From Leptospira saintgironsiae (lineage in GTDB: Bacteria; Spirochaetota; Leptospiria; Leptospirales; Leptospiraceae): a stretch of DNA of 64,000 nucleotides. The stretch lies in NCBI RefSeq assembly GCF_002811765.1, contig NZ_NPDR01000001.1:496001-560000 (forward strand). The letters are read 5' to 3'. Position 1 is the first letter of the stretch. Each line of letters opens with the position of its first letter. Under the pieces are notes generated by a model. The model saw nothing but the letters and a program-made list of their open reading frames with translations. It was not told where the DNA came from and ran no database searches. Made by a program: the position numbers and the translations under genes. Shown here piece after piece: positions 28,312 through 38,434 of the stretch.

Positions 28312-30218
28312 ACGCCACGAGTAGGGTCCACCGACTCGGATCCGAAATTTCCCGCCTGGGCAGGATCATCCAAAAAGAAGAATCCACCCTTTCTCTATTA
28401 TCCACTTTCAGAATACTTTCCTTCTTATTCTTTATTTCCTGGATTGTCGGAGTTTATCTCTTACGAACTGTATCTGATCTATATTATTTACCTTCTATAC
28501 TTATCTTAGTCGTATTCTATCGTTTATTGTCTGCATACCAAAAGAGAAGAGAGAAGATCAGAAGGTTACATGTCTGGACTGATTTTTTAACCTCTCAGAT
28601 ATCCAGGATCCAATTGGATGGAAAACATTATCCAAAGTCCAAAAGAGAATATTATAAAAATCTGGTATTAGAGTCAGGGCTTCCTTCTTGGACCAAAGAT
28701 TTAGATTTTTTAGGGGAGAAGGGGATCTTTTCCAGAATAGACACCACCGTTATTCAAAAAGGAACTTCTAAATTTTTAGAAAGTTTTTTAGAAACTCCAG
28801 AAGAATCAAAAGTAATCGCAAGACAAACTGCAATTATTGGCCTTTCTAAAAGAGCAAAGGTTTTACAAAAGTTACTCAGACAATTTAGATTATACGAGGC
28901 TTCTTTCCCGGCAAGAAGAGAAGGAGAAGAAGAGAAACTTCCTTCTTATATTCCTAAGATCGGGAATTTACAACCAGAACGTTCTGAAAAGAATAAGATA
29001 GATTTTCCATTCAATTTATTTGAAGAAGAGCCAAATGATTTTTGGAAATCTTCTTTTGGAAAAGTTTCAGGAGCGCTTAGAGTTTTATTTCCGATTTGGC
29101 TAGCTCTTGTTTGGCTTTTAGTATTAGGAAGTTTTCTATTTGGGCAAAGCTGGGGATTTGGGATCTTTATTCTTCATTCAGCATTTTTCGGATCTTATAG
29201 AAATAGATCCTTAAAAATGTTACAACCAATTGCGGAAGATTCTGAAACGTTAGAAGAATTAGGAAAACTTCTTCTCTATATACGCTCTTCTAATCTTTCC
29301 GGAACAAACGGAGAAGTTTTCTTATCCAATTGGAAAAAGAAAGATCTCAAAAATTCTTGGAAACAATTTCTTAAAATTTCCAATCTGGCAGCTTATACCC
29401 AGTCTCCTTTAGCACATGCATTCTTAAATATTCTATTTTTCTTTGATCTTTGGATATGGAGAAGATACATTTCTTGGTGGAATAAGGATGGAGCTTCTCT
29501 AAAAGCATCTATGTCGGATCTTGCAGAGCTAGATTCTTTACTTCCTCTTGCAAATTTAAGCTGGATAGAACCTGGATTTACTTTTCCTAAATTAGAAAAA
29601 TCAAATACAACGATCCATGCTAAAGATCTTGTACATCCACTAATTCCTTCTGACAAAAGAGTTTCGAATGATCTGGAACACATGCAACCAGGGAAACTTC
29701 TTCTTTTAACCGGATCGAATATGTCTGGAAAAACTACCTACTTAAGAGCTTTAGGAATTTCAGGAATATTTGCGATGGCAGGAGGACCTGTACCTGCTTC
29801 TGAATTTATAACTCCTATCTTAGAAGTACATTCTAGTATCCGAAACGAAGACTCTGTAGAAGAAGGGATCTCTTTCTTTTACGCGGAAGTCAGACGCCTA
29901 GGAAAAATATTACAAGAAGTCAAAAATTCCCAAAAAGGCAGATTAGTACTGTTAGATGAGATCCTAAAAGGTACGAATTCAAGAGAAAGAACAATCGCCT
30001 GCAAAGGGATCTTAAAGAAGTTAAGACAGTACGGAGTTTTCGGGATTATTACAACTCATGATTTGGAATTAGCAGACTTGCCTGAGCTTTCTTTATTTCA
30101 TTTCAGAGAAGAGATCGAGAATGGAAAAATGACTTTCGATTATAAGATTAGATCCGGAATAGTCCAGTCTAGCAACGCTTTAGAAGTATTAAGGTTAGAA
30201 GGTTTGGATCTGGACTAA
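28308..30218 (+). CDS. Membrane-anchored MutS-family ATPase
   Basis: 636 residues. The C-terminal third is a MutS domain V ATPase: Walker A GSNMSGKTT (about residues 470-478), then the segment SSIRNEDSVEEGISFFYAEV typical of MutS, Walker B LVLLDEILKGTNSRER (about 545) and a late ITTHD His (about 584). The mismatch-reading domain I of MutS is absent. Instead, hydrophobic segments lie at about 28-75, 245-290 and 365-385. Family knowledge: similar MutS-related membrane proteins are widespread in some phyla with no proven role. Inference: not a canonical mismatch-repair protein; perhaps acts on DNA at the membrane or is a remodelled ATPase. Coupled by ATGA overlap to the small gene upstream. Confidence 0.88.
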   Translation: MNATSRVHRLGSEISRLGRIIQKEESTLSLLSTFRILSFLFFISWIVGVYLLRTVSDLYYLPSILILVVFYRLLSAYQKRREKIRRLHVWTDFLTSQISRIQLDGKHYPKSKREYYKNLVLESGLPSWTKDLDFLGEKGIFSRIDTTVIQKGTSKFLESFLETPEESKVIARQTAIIGLSKRAKVLQKLLRQFRLYEASFPARREGEEEKLPSYIPKIGNLQPERSEKNKIDFPFNLFEEEPNDFWKSSFGKVSGALRVLFPIWLALVWLLVLGSFLFGQSWGFGIFILHSAFFGSYRNRSLKMLQPIAEDSETLEELGKLLLYIRSSNLSGTNGEVFLSNWKKKDLKNSWKQFLKISNLAAYTQSPLAHAFLNILFFFDLWIWRRYISWWNKDGASLKASMSDLAELDSLLPLANLSWIEPGFTFPKLEKSNTTIHAKDLVHPLIPSDKRVSNDLEHMQPGKLLLLTGSNMSGKTTYLRALGISGIFAMAGGPVPASEFITPILEVHSSIRNEDSVEEGISFFYAEVRRLGKILQEVKNSQKGRLVLLDEILKGTNSRERTIACKGILKKLRQYGVFGIITTHDLELADLPELSLFHFREEIENGKMTFDYKIRSGIVQSSNALEVLRLEGLDLD

Positions 30219-30290
30219 ATCAGACTTTGGTTGATAGTCAGTATCTCTCTTTTTTGTCTTGCCCGACAGGCTCTCTAAAATTCTAATCAA

Positions 30291-32270
30291 TTGGAAAAGA
30301 TGAAACGTTTACCAAGCAATCTTAAATTGATCGGCGGATACGCCATCTACTTTGTTCTCATTCTTATTCTTTATAAATCAGCTTTCCTTTGGGTGTATTC
30401 CTATCGATTAGAAGGGGCAGAAACCAAGGATGTTTTGTGGGCAATCTTGGTAGGGCTTAGGTTCGATATCTCGGTAATTGGAATGATCTTAGGGCCATTC
30501 GCTTTTCTTTCCTGTCTTCCTTATATAAATCGATTTAAGTTTTTCAATTTTTTTTGGGGATACTTTCCAATCCTAATCAGCGTTTGGATGCTTTCTCATT
30601 TGATCGCTGATATAGTCTATTTCGAGAACGCGAATAAACATATAGGCTACGAAGGTTTTGTATTCATTGGAAAGGATATGGGTGTGATCTTAAAATCCGC
30701 CTTTGAACAAAATCCATTCTTAGCTGTGGTGGCTTCTCTTTTAGTTTTAGTCTTCTTACCCTTGTCCACATATCTTTTCTTAAAATTTAATCCATATAAA
30801 CATGAACCTGAGTCTTGGAAAAGGGACTCTATTCTCTCGTTCGTTGTGTTAGTACTGGTTGTTTTTGCAATCCGAGGAGGAATTCAAGAAACTCCTTTGA
30901 GAGCAAGTAATGCAATTGTTTCCGGACATTCTTTTGTGAACAATATTGCATTGAATGGTGTATTCACTTCCATTATGGATTTGAAAAGCCAATCCATTCC
31001 GAACTATTTAAAATTAGAAACTAAAGAATCAGTTCGTATCGTTAGAAAAGAGATTTCTTATGATGGTGCTGAATTTGTCGGAAAAAAATATCCTTTATTA
31101 AGAAAACAGAAACAAACGAATAATGGAAAACCTCCGAACATAGTTTTAATTCTACTCGAAAACTGGACTGGAAAATTTATAGATCCGATCAGTGATGGGA
31201 AAGTTTTCGGAAAAGAACTCACCCCTAATTTTAATAAACTTTTAAGAAAGGGCAGATTTTATACCAGGTTTTTTGCCTCAGGGGGAAGAACAACTAATGG
31301 TATGATGTCTATCTTGACTGGATTGCCAGATCGTCCCGGATTAACCGTCGTCAGAACTCACCAAGTATTAGGAAATTTTTCTGGCATAGGAAATATCTTC
31401 AAAGGTTTAGGATACGATACATTCTTCGTAACGGGTGGAGATTTAAGTTTTGATAATAAAGCTACTTTAATGCCTCATTGGGGATTCGATTCTGTTTTGG
31501 GCGAAAAAGAGATCGCTAAGTTGAATAGATTTAAGATCGGAGCCTGGGGTTATGATGACGCAGATGTACTTCAGGTACTTCACGAAAAAATTTCAGAATC
31601 TAAAAAACCTTTCTTAGGAGTTTCTCTTACATTATCCACACATTATCCCTATCGCGCTCCAGATCCTAAGTTCCGGATCTTTAAAGAAGATGAAAGAGAC
31701 TATGAATATTTAAATGTGTATCATTATGCGGATTGGGCTCTGCGAGATTTTATGGATCGAGCGGAAAAATCTCAATACTTCGACAATACGATCTTTATAT
31801 TTGTGGCAGATCATACTCACCATCGCTATTTAGATTATTATGAAGATAGGAATATTCCATTTTTAATATATTCCCCGGGAAAAATATTACCTGCGATAGA
31901 TGATAGAGATGCTTCTCAGTTGGATGTGATCCCTACTATTTTGAGCCTTGTTGGTAAAGAGGCTTATTTCTCCGCAATGGGAAGAAATCTACTCGCTCCT
32001 AAAAAGACTGAGTCTGCGTACTTCGCTTACGGAAATTTGATCGGTTGGATCGAGTCCGATCTATTCTATATCCATTTCGTGGATGGAAATCGTAACTTAA
32101 AATATTCTGCAAAAGGTCCAAGAGAAGAAGTTAATCTTTGTGATACGGAAGCCCGGATCTGTGATTCTCATTTTAATAAGGCGAGAGCGTTCTTGAATCT
32201 TAGCCATGAATTGATGAATCAGAATTTAGTGTTTCCAACTAAAGAAGAATTGGAAAGAAAAGAGTATTAA
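30291..32270 (+). CDS. LTA-synthase-like membrane transferase (alkaline phosphatase superfamily)
   Basis: 659 residues from a TTG, with an ATG at codon 4 as alternative. Five membrane helices fill about residues 10-215, then an extracytoplasmic catalytic domain (about 280-620) of the LTA-synthase/sulfatase fold: metal-site Glu in ILLENWTG, the nucleophile region GGRTTNGMMSILTG with Thr, and the DHTHH metal ligands (about residue 508). Family knowledge: such enzymes move phosphoglycerol or phosphoethanolamine onto membrane or periplasmic glycans. A diderm has no LTA, so the acceptor here is unknown. Its stop codon abuts the stop of the convergent AsmA-like gene with no base between. Confidence 0.88.
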   Translation: MEKMKRLPSNLKLIGGYAIYFVLILILYKSAFLWVYSYRLEGAETKDVLWAILVGLRFDISVIGMILGPFAFLSCLPYINRFKFFNFFWGYFPILISVWMLSHLIADIVYFENANKHIGYEGFVFIGKDMGVILKSAFEQNPFLAVVASLLVLVFLPLSTYLFLKFNPYKHEPESWKRDSILSFVVLVLVVFAIRGGIQETPLRASNAIVSGHSFVNNIALNGVFTSIMDLKSQSIPNYLKLETKESVRIVRKEISYDGAEFVGKKYPLLRKQKQTNNGKPPNIVLILLENWTGKFIDPISDGKVFGKELTPNFNKLLRKGRFYTRFFASGGRTTNGMMSILTGLPDRPGLTVVRTHQVLGNFSGIGNIFKGLGYDTFFVTGGDLSFDNKATLMPHWGFDSVLGEKEIAKLNRFKIGAWGYDDADVLQVLHEKISESKKPFLGVSLTLSTHYPYRAPDPKFRIFKEDERDYEYLNVYHYADWALRDFMDRAEKSQYFDNTIFIFVADHTHHRYLDYYEDRNIPFLIYSPGKILPAIDDRDASQLDVIPTILSLVGKEAYFSAMGRNLLAPKKTESAYFAYGNLIGWIESDLFYIHFVDGNRNLKYSAKGPREEVNLCDTEARICDSHFNKARAFLNLSHELMNQNLVFPTKEELERKEY

Positions 32271-34331
32271 TTATTTCTCTTTTTGTTTTTTATCAGGTTC
32301 TGAGCTGCTACCGCCAAATAAACCGGTAACACCATCCCAAAGATCTCTGACATATTCTCCGATTACGGACCCCGCAACACCGCCTGCATAAGGTCCACCG
32401 AGAGGAATCAAATAAGGGCCTAATAAGGTCATACCAGTATACACACTTCCAAGCCAGATTGGATCTACATAAGGTATACTTTTTCCGAAAGTCCCTGCGT
32501 AGATAATTGGGATCTGTAAACCTTTGCCGATGTACTTTCCGCCTAGACGGAGATGTAATCTCATATCTATCTTTTGGTCAAAACCTACAGTACCTTTTCC
32601 ATCCACATCCATTCCGCTGTTTTCGATTTCCAGTTTCATGTTGGGAAAATACATCTCGTTGCCTGAAATTTTTACATCAGATCTAAGAGTTTCAAATTTT
32701 AATTCTCTACCATCTACACCTTTGAATGCGATAATTTTACCGACGGTATTCAAAACTGGGACCATGAAGTTTGCGTAACCTACTAGCTCTCCATTTTTAA
32801 TGGTGATATTCCCGATCCCTTTCATGTTTGCGAAAAGTTCGGTCACAGAATCTCTGGAATGATTTCTGATCTGTGTTTCAAAGGAGAACCAACTGGAAAG
32901 TTCACCTTCCATGATTTTTTCTGATAAATAAGGAAGAAGGACTTTATCCACTTGAAGCCTATGAGCATCTCCCTCTACTTCTATTTTGGGAATATCAGGA
33001 TATATTTTAGCTTTTCCTAATATTTCTCCATTATAGATATATGCGTGGAAGTTTGGAATAGAAAGAAGTGGATCCACATACTTTGCTTCCATTTTTATAT
33101 GAGCAAATCTATGTTTGAACGCGAAAATATTATTCAATTCTCCTGTAAAATAGAAGATACCTGGAGGAGAATTTGGATCGAAAAGATCTTCTCTTACTTG
33201 GAATAATTTTCCTAGTTTTAAAAGATTATGATAATCTCCATAATCTGCTTTGATATCGAACTGGCCTAAACTTCTATTTTTCCAGTTCACACTTCCTTTT
33301 GCTGTGGCTTTTGCTACTCCTTCCCAAACCGCTTCAATAAAAGGAAAGGCTACTTTTTTATTGATAAGGTCCAGATCAAAATCCACGTTCAATCTGATAT
33401 TGCCGAAAGGTAGTCCTCCTTTATATGCAAGATCCTTAATTTGATTTCGGACCTTAAATTTAAAAATAGTACCTTCTTCTTTTATTACTTCCGTTCTTCC
33501 GGATAGTTTTGTTTTGGAGAAGTCTCCTGAAGGAAAAATATTGAATATTTCTCTAAGTAATGATAGAGAAAGTTCTTCTGTTTTTAGAACCGCGCTAAAT
33601 TGCAATTTTTCCCAATTCACTGGGAAGTTTTGCAGGCCGCCTGTCATCTCCAGATCAATAGGTTGATCGTCTATACTTCCTTGGAATAAAAGATCTACAT
33701 CCTTTCCGTAAAAGGAAACGGAGATCTGAGACTTTTTGAAATATACTATGTATTTTTTATCGTGACTTTGTTCGTTATATACTAATGTGAAATTATCTAT
33801 TTCAATATTTTTCAAGCTGACTGCGAAAAAATCCTCAGTAGAAAATCCGATCCTAGAATTTACATCATCCAGAAGTTCTTTTACGTTACTCTTCTGTTCT
33901 ATTTCCTTCTTCTTTCCGTTCAGATATTCTACTATATCAAAAGATCCATCTTTTCTTCTTTCTAAATGAAGGGATCCACCACTGATAGAAATATCTCGGA
34001 TCTCTATCATTCTTTTGATTAGGCCGAACCAAGAAATATCGATATCTACTTTGTCGCTGACTGCGATTAGAATATTATCTTTTCGGATCTCAATTTGATT
34101 TAATTCGATCCCAGGAAAAGGAAGAAGATACAGATCAGAATCTGCGACCTTGATATCCAAGTCCGTTGAACTTCTGAGGCGGTCTAGTATGAACTCTTTA
34201 TATACATCCTTTCTTTGAACGAAAGGAATGTAGACAATCAATACGAATAATAATACAAAAAAGCCGAGAGCTGAGATATAGCGGATCTTATTCTCTTCTA
34301 GATACCGATTGACTACATCCCATGAGCGCAT
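32271..34331 (-). CDS. AsmA-like inner-membrane-anchored protein
   Basis: 686 residues from the ATG at 34331, supported by GGAAAG five bases upstream; the open frame would extend into the ATPase gene. One N-terminal membrane helix (about 18-36), then a long periplasmic, strand-rich region. The early part (RLRSSTDLDIKVADSDLY, then GIELNQIEIR) fits the AsmA N-terminal pattern, and the C-terminal part (SDVKISGNEMYFPNM, GKGTVGFDQKIDM) fits the AsmA-2 pattern of strands. Family knowledge: AsmA/TamB-like proteins bridge the membranes and are linked to phospholipid transport and envelope integrity. It is the last gene of the transporter operon, separated by one base from the preceding stop. Confidence 0.82.
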   Translation of the reverse strand: MRSWDVVNRYLEENKIRYISALGFFVLLFVLIVYIPFVQRKDVYKEFILDRLRSSTDLDIKVADSDLYLLPFPGIELNQIEIRKDNILIAVSDKVDIDISWFGLIKRMIEIRDISISGGSLHLERRKDGSFDIVEYLNGKKKEIEQKSNVKELLDDVNSRIGFSTEDFFAVSLKNIEIDNFTLVYNEQSHDKKYIVYFKKSQISVSFYGKDVDLLFQGSIDDQPIDLEMTGGLQNFPVNWEKLQFSAVLKTEELSLSLLREIFNIFPSGDFSKTKLSGRTEVIKEEGTIFKFKVRNQIKDLAYKGGLPFGNIRLNVDFDLDLINKKVAFPFIEAVWEGVAKATAKGSVNWKNRSLGQFDIKADYGDYHNLLKLGKLFQVREDLFDPNSPPGIFYFTGELNNIFAFKHRFAHIKMEAKYVDPLLSIPNFHAYIYNGEILGKAKIYPDIPKIEVEGDAHRLQVDKVLLPYLSEKIMEGELSSWFSFETQIRNHSRDSVTELFANMKGIGNITIKNGELVGYANFMVPVLNTVGKIIAFKGVDGRELKFETLRSDVKISGNEMYFPNMKLEIENSGMDVDGKGTVGFDQKIDMRLHLRLGGKYIGKGLQIPIIYAGTFGKSIPYVDPIWLGSVYTGMTLLGPYLIPLGGPYAGGVAGSVIGEYVRDLWDGVTGLFGGSSSEPDKKQKEK

Positions 34332-34332
34332 T

Positions 34333-35295
34333 TTACTTTCCGTCCGGAAAATGACAATAGGACTTATGGCCCTCGCCAAGATCCTTCCATTCTGGAGTTG
34401 TTTCGGAACAGATCTCTTTAGCGATAGGGCAACGAGTATGGAAATGACAACCTTTCGGTTTTTTTAATATACTCGGAACTTCTCCTTGCAGAGGAGTTTT
34501 TCGGACCTTACGATTTTCTACTTCGAATATAGCTCCAAATAATGCTTTTGTATAAGGATGAGAAGGTTTCTCTGCGATCTGTGACTTAGTACCGATCTCT
34601 ACGATCTTTCCTAAATACATGACTGCGATCTTGTCAGAGATAGATTTTACAATACCTAGGTCGTGAGAGATGAATAAATAAGAAAGTCCGAAATCTGCTT
34701 TCAGCTTTTGTAATAAAAGAAGTACCTGGGCTTGGTTGGATACATCCAAAGCGGAAACTGCTTCATCAAAAAGTATAAATTCAGGTTTTAGGATTAAAGC
34801 TCTTGCGATTGCGATCCTTTGTCTTTGTCCTCCGGAAAATTCGTGAGGATATCTGTTCAGGATTTCTGGAGATAGCCCTACTTTTTCCAGAATGTCTGAT
34901 GCTTCCTTCTCTGCTTGCTCATCTGTATAATTTTCATGGATAAACAATCCTTCCGTTAAAATATCTTTAATATTTCTTCTTGGGTTTAAAGAAGAATAAG
35001 GATCTTGGAATACGATTTGGATTTGTTTTCTAAGAGGTAAAAATTCTTTTTCTTTTAGATCTAAGATCTCTTTTCCTTTAAAGAATATGGAGCCTGAATC
35101 TGATTTTAAAAGTCTGAGTATTGCTCGGCCTAATGTTGATTTTCCGCAGCCGGATTCTCCTACAAGGCTGAAGGTTTCCCCTTCTTCCATTTCTAAGTTT
35201 ACATTTTCAACGGCTTTGATTACTGATTTTCTTCCACCAAAGAAACCTTCTTTTCCGTAACTTACGTTCAGATCTTTGATCTCTAAAAGTTTCAT
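34333..35295 (-). CDS. ABC transporter ATP-binding protein, OppF/DppF type
   Basis: 320 residues. Walker [10 protein letters not shown], signature [15 protein letters not shown], Walker [13 protein letters not shown] (the common EPTSALD replaced by EAVSALD) and switch His in FISHDLG are all present. The C-terminal oligopeptide/dipeptide domain has the typical Cys-bearing [14 protein letters not shown] stretch. It energises uptake of peptides or related compounds, in partnership with the OppD-like ATPase whose gene overlaps by 4 nt. Cytoplasmic, bound to the permeases. Confidence 0.95.
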   Translation of the reverse strand: MKLLEIKDLNVSYGKEGFFGGRKSVIKAVENVNLEMEEGETFSLVGESGCGKSTLGRAILRLLKSDSGSIFFKGKEILDLKEKEFLPLRKQIQIVFQDPYSSLNPRRNIKDILTEGLFIHENYTDEQAEKEASDILEKVGLSPEILNRYPHEFSGGQRQRIAIARALILKPEFILFDEAVSALDVSNQAQVLLLLQKLKADFGLSYLFISHDLGIVKSISDKIAVMYLGKIVEIGTKSQIAEKPSHPYTKALFGAIFEVENRKVRKTPLQGEVPSILKKPKGCHFHTRCPIAKEICSETTPEWKDLGEGHKSYCHFPDGK

Positions 35296-36284
35296 CCCGC
35301 AAGCTCCTTTTTCTCATTTAAGAAGCATGCGGATAGATGCCCGGATCCATTCGTATTCTTTAATATAGGTTTTACGGTGTTACAGTGAGAGAATACAAAA
35401 TCACATCTGTCTGAATAATGGCAACCTTTAGGATAATTTCCAGGAGAAGGTAATCTACCTTCTATAGGTTTGAAAACTCCAGTTTGTGAAAAATGAGAAG
35501 GTAAAGAATCCAAAAGGTCTTTTGTGTATGGATGATTGGGCTCATCCAAAACTTGATCCACTGTTCCGAGCTCAGCAATTCTTCCTGCATATAATACGCA
35601 GATACGATCTGCTATATGGCTGACTAAACCAAAATCATGAGAGATGAATAATACAGATAAGTTCATCTTTTCTTTGAGCCTTAGTAGGAGTTCCACCAAC
35701 TGGGCCTGGACAGTAACATCCAAAGCAGAAGTGGGCTCATCCGCGATCAAAAGTTCAGGATCACACATCAATGCCATTCCGATCCCGACCCTTTGCAAAA
35801 TCCCGCCGCTCAACTGATGAGGATAACAATTCATCCTTAACTTTATGTCTGTAATTCCTACAGCTCCAAGAAGATATTCGGCCTTATCTTCTGCTTCTTT
35901 ACGAGTTCCAAGCCCATGTTCTATAAATCCTTCTGTCATTTGGTCTTTTATTTTGCTTAAAGGATTTAAAGCGGAGAAGGGTTCCTGGAATACGTATGAG
36001 ATTTTTTTTCCTCGGATCTTTCTTAAAGTTTCTGAGTCGGTTTGAAGAAGGTCCGTTCCTTGGAAGATTACCTTTCCATTCGAGTATCTAAAAGATTCAT
36101 GCGGAAGTAATTTTGTGATCGCAGCGGAACATACTGATTTCCCACAACCTGATTCACCTACGAGTGCTAAAACTTCTCCTTTGCGGATCTCGAAATTAAT
36201 ATCTTCTAATAATGGTACGAACCTTCCTTCTTTGGAAAGTTCTAGATTTAAGTTAGATACTTGGAGAATAGCTTCCGAATTCAT
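35292..36284 (-). CDS. ABC transporter ATP-binding protein, OppD/DppD type
   Basis: 330 residues. Walker [10 protein letters not shown], signature [15 protein letters not shown], Walker [15 protein letters not shown] and switch His in FISHDFG. The OppD-type C-terminal domain with [14 protein letters not shown] follows. In the signature motif the usual QMRQR is GILQR, a known kind of variation. It overlaps the permease gene upstream and the second ATPase gene downstream by 4 nt each (ATGA-type junctions), so the transporter is made as a unit. Confidence 0.95.
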   Translation of the reverse strand: MNSEAILQVSNLNLELSKEGRFVPLLEDINFEIRKGEVLALVGESGCGKSVCSAAITKLLPHESFRYSNGKVIFQGTDLLQTDSETLRKIRGKKISYVFQEPFSALNPLSKIKDQMTEGFIEHGLGTRKEAEDKAEYLLGAVGITDIKLRMNCYPHQLSGGILQRVGIGMALMCDPELLIADEPTSALDVTVQAQLVELLLRLKEKMNLSVLFISHDFGLVSHIADRICVLYAGRIAELGTVDQVLDEPNHPYTKDLLDSLPSHFSQTGVFKPIEGRLPSPGNYPKGCHYSDRCDFVFSHCNTVKPILKNTNGSGHLSACFLNEKKELAG

Positions 36285-37321
36285 TCGTACGTTACCTTCT
36301 CCTTAGAATCAAAAGAATCACGTATCCCTTCCCCTATAAAAGAAGAAAGAAGAATGGTCGCTGCCAAAGACAAAGAAGGAAATGCGATCAACCACCAAGC
36401 TCTAAGATTATCTCTTCCTTGGCTGATCATTTCTCCCCAAGAAGGATTTGGTGCCGGGATTCCGTAACCTAAAAAGTCCAAAGCACTTAAGATTGAGATC
36501 GAACCGATAAGTGCAAAGGGTAAGAAGGTCACAAGTGGAGTGATCGCATTCGGGAGAATATGATTTTTCATGATGCTCCAAGAGCTAGCGCCTAATGCTT
36601 TAGCTGCATCCACATAAGTAAGAGCTTTGGATCTGTAAAATTCTCCTCTCATGTACATGCTGATCCCTATCCAGCTCAAAGCTGAGTAAGTGATCCCGAG
36701 TACTATAAATCCTCGGCCGAAGAAGGAACCCATGATGAGTATCAAATACAAGAAAGGGATAGCGGATAAAATTTCGATGATCCTTTGTAGTATGATATCA
36801 GTTCTTTTTCCGTAATATCCTTGGATCCCACCTATAATTGTTCCAAATAGAAATTCAATAATTACTAAGATCAGTCCGAAACTCATAGAATTTCTATACG
36901 CATAAAAGATCCGAGTAAACACGTCTCTTCCTCTATCATCAGTTCCCAACCAATGTTTCAGGCTAGGAGAAGAAGGAGGATTTTCGTCATCATCAATTGT
37001 TTCTAAATTGTCTTCGTTATATCCGTATGGAACTGGGGGAAATAAGATCCAGTTATCATCGTCTTCTTTGAAACTTTCTCTTAATTTTAGTTTTTTATAA
37101 TTTATAGGAGAATATTCAGATCCACCGAAATCTTTATCGGTATAACGGAAGAAGATCGGGAATTTCCAAGAATCATCATAAGAAACAATCCAAGGTTGAT
37201 TATTCGCAAGTATTGGTGCAAATAAGGAAATGATATAGGAAGTCCCTAAAATCCAAAGAGAGATCCATGCTTTTGTATTGGATCTGAATTTTTCGAATCT
37301 TCTTTTTGCTAGAGAGTTCAT
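36281..37321 (-). CDS. ABC transporter permease, YejE/OppC type
   Basis: 346 residues. One N-terminal helix (about 20-40), then a periplasmic loop of about 95 residues with the [21 protein letters not shown] pattern seen in YejE proteins, the [21 protein letters not shown] segment of the OppC family, and five more helices with the EAA-like loop ([20 protein letters not shown]). Family knowledge: YejABEF imports microcin C-like peptides in enterobacteria. The long loop and its motif are the reason to prefer Yej over plain Opp. Overlaps both neighbours by 4 nt. Confidence 0.93.
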   Translation of the reverse strand: MNSLAKRRFEKFRSNTKAWISLWILGTSYIISLFAPILANNQPWIVSYDDSWKFPIFFRYTDKDFGGSEYSPINYKKLKLRESFKEDDDNWILFPPVPYGYNEDNLETIDDDENPPSSPSLKHWLGTDDRGRDVFTRIFYAYRNSMSFGLILVIIEFLFGTIIGGIQGYYGKRTDIILQRIIEILSAIPFLYLILIMGSFFGRGFIVLGITYSALSWIGISMYMRGEFYRSKALTYVDAAKALGASSWSIMKNHILPNAITPLVTFLPFALIGSISILSALDFLGYGIPAPNPSWGEMISQGRDNLRAWWLIAFPSLSLAATILLSSFIGEGIRDSFDSKEKVTYE

Positions 37322-38331
37322 GCTTCGAAATTGATCCTAGGGTCGATGATAACATAACAAAGATCTGAGAGAATATTTCCGATCAGTGAAAGAAAACTTT
37401 GGATCAATAATAATCCCATCATCAGGTTTGTATCTCTTTCAGTAACTGCCTGGAAACCAAGCAGTCCGATCCCATCAATACTGAATACCAACTCGATGAT
37501 TAAAGATCCTGCTAAGACCAAACTAAGATTAGAACCGAAACCAGTTGCTATCGGGATCAGACTGTTCCTAAAAGCGTGTTTATAAATTGCATCTTTAAAA
37601 GATAAACCTTTGGAAATCGCAGTTCTAACATACTCTTTAGAGATTTGATCTAATAGAGAATTTTTCATTAAAAGAGTGAGCATCGCAAAAGATCCGGAAA
37701 CATAACAAAGTACCGGTAAGAACATATGTTCTGCTCTATCTATGATCTTTTCGAAAAAATCCAGATCATCATAATTATCAGAATATTCGTGACCTAGAGG
37801 AAAGACCGAAAACACTTCTCCGGAAGAGAACAGATATAATAATAACATAGAAAGCGCAAACACTGGAATAGAATATGCGATTAGAATGATTATACTTGTT
37901 CCACTATCGAATGCTTGTCCACTTTGGATCGCTTTACGGATTCCTAATGGAATACAGATCAGATAGGAAAGTAAAAATCCGGAAAGGCCAAATGTTAGAG
38001 ATACAGGGATCTTCTCAAAAATGAGCTCGTTTACCGGACGAGAATGTAATCTGGATTCTCCCAAATCCAAACTTGCAACATCCCATAACCAGTACAAGTA
38101 AGCGACCGGAAGAGGTTTATCTAAACGAAGTTTTTGTTTTAAGATCTCTATCTCTTCGTTATTAATTAAAGAAGATCTAGCCCCGTCTTCGTTGCCGTAT
38201 CCTCTTAATTTTGCGATCTCTCTTTCTAACGGTCCACCTGGAGCCAAATGGGATAAAATAAATACCAGGAAGGTGATTCCTATGATTGTGGGAACAATCA
38301 GAAAGATCCTTTTTAAAAAATAATTTCTCAT
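37318..38331 (-). CDS. ABC transporter permease, YejB/OppB type
   Basis: 337 residues with six membrane helices; the start [20 protein letters not shown] and the early [18 protein letters not shown] segment are typical of YejB. The EAA loop ([20 protein letters not shown]) follows the long periplasmic loop. It pairs with the YejE-type permease in the inner membrane. It is the first transporter gene; a 103-nt gap separates it from the CrtC-like gene upstream. No periplasmic substrate-binding protein gene is present before or after it in the window. Confidence 0.93.
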   Translation of the reverse strand: MRNYFLKRIFLIVPTIIGITFLVFILSHLAPGGPLEREIAKLRGYGNEDGARSSLINNEEIEILKQKLRLDKPLPVAYLYWLWDVASLDLGESRLHSRPVNELIFEKIPVSLTFGLSGFLLSYLICIPLGIRKAIQSGQAFDSGTSIIILIAYSIPVFALSMLLLYLFSSGEVFSVFPLGHEYSDNYDDLDFFEKIIDRAEHMFLPVLCYVSGSFAMLTLLMKNSLLDQISKEYVRTAISKGLSFKDAIYKHAFRNSLIPIATGFGSNLSLVLAGSLIIELVFSIDGIGLLGFQAVTERDTNLMMGLLLIQSFLSLIGNILSDLCYVIIDPRINFEA

Positions 38332-38434
38332 TCGGATTAAAGTCCGTTATAAATCCCAGCCCTCTTAGAGCATCGAACAACTTTCCATACCGTTTGCCAG
38401 GGATAAAGGTTTTTTCTCCGGCCTAAATCGGCAA

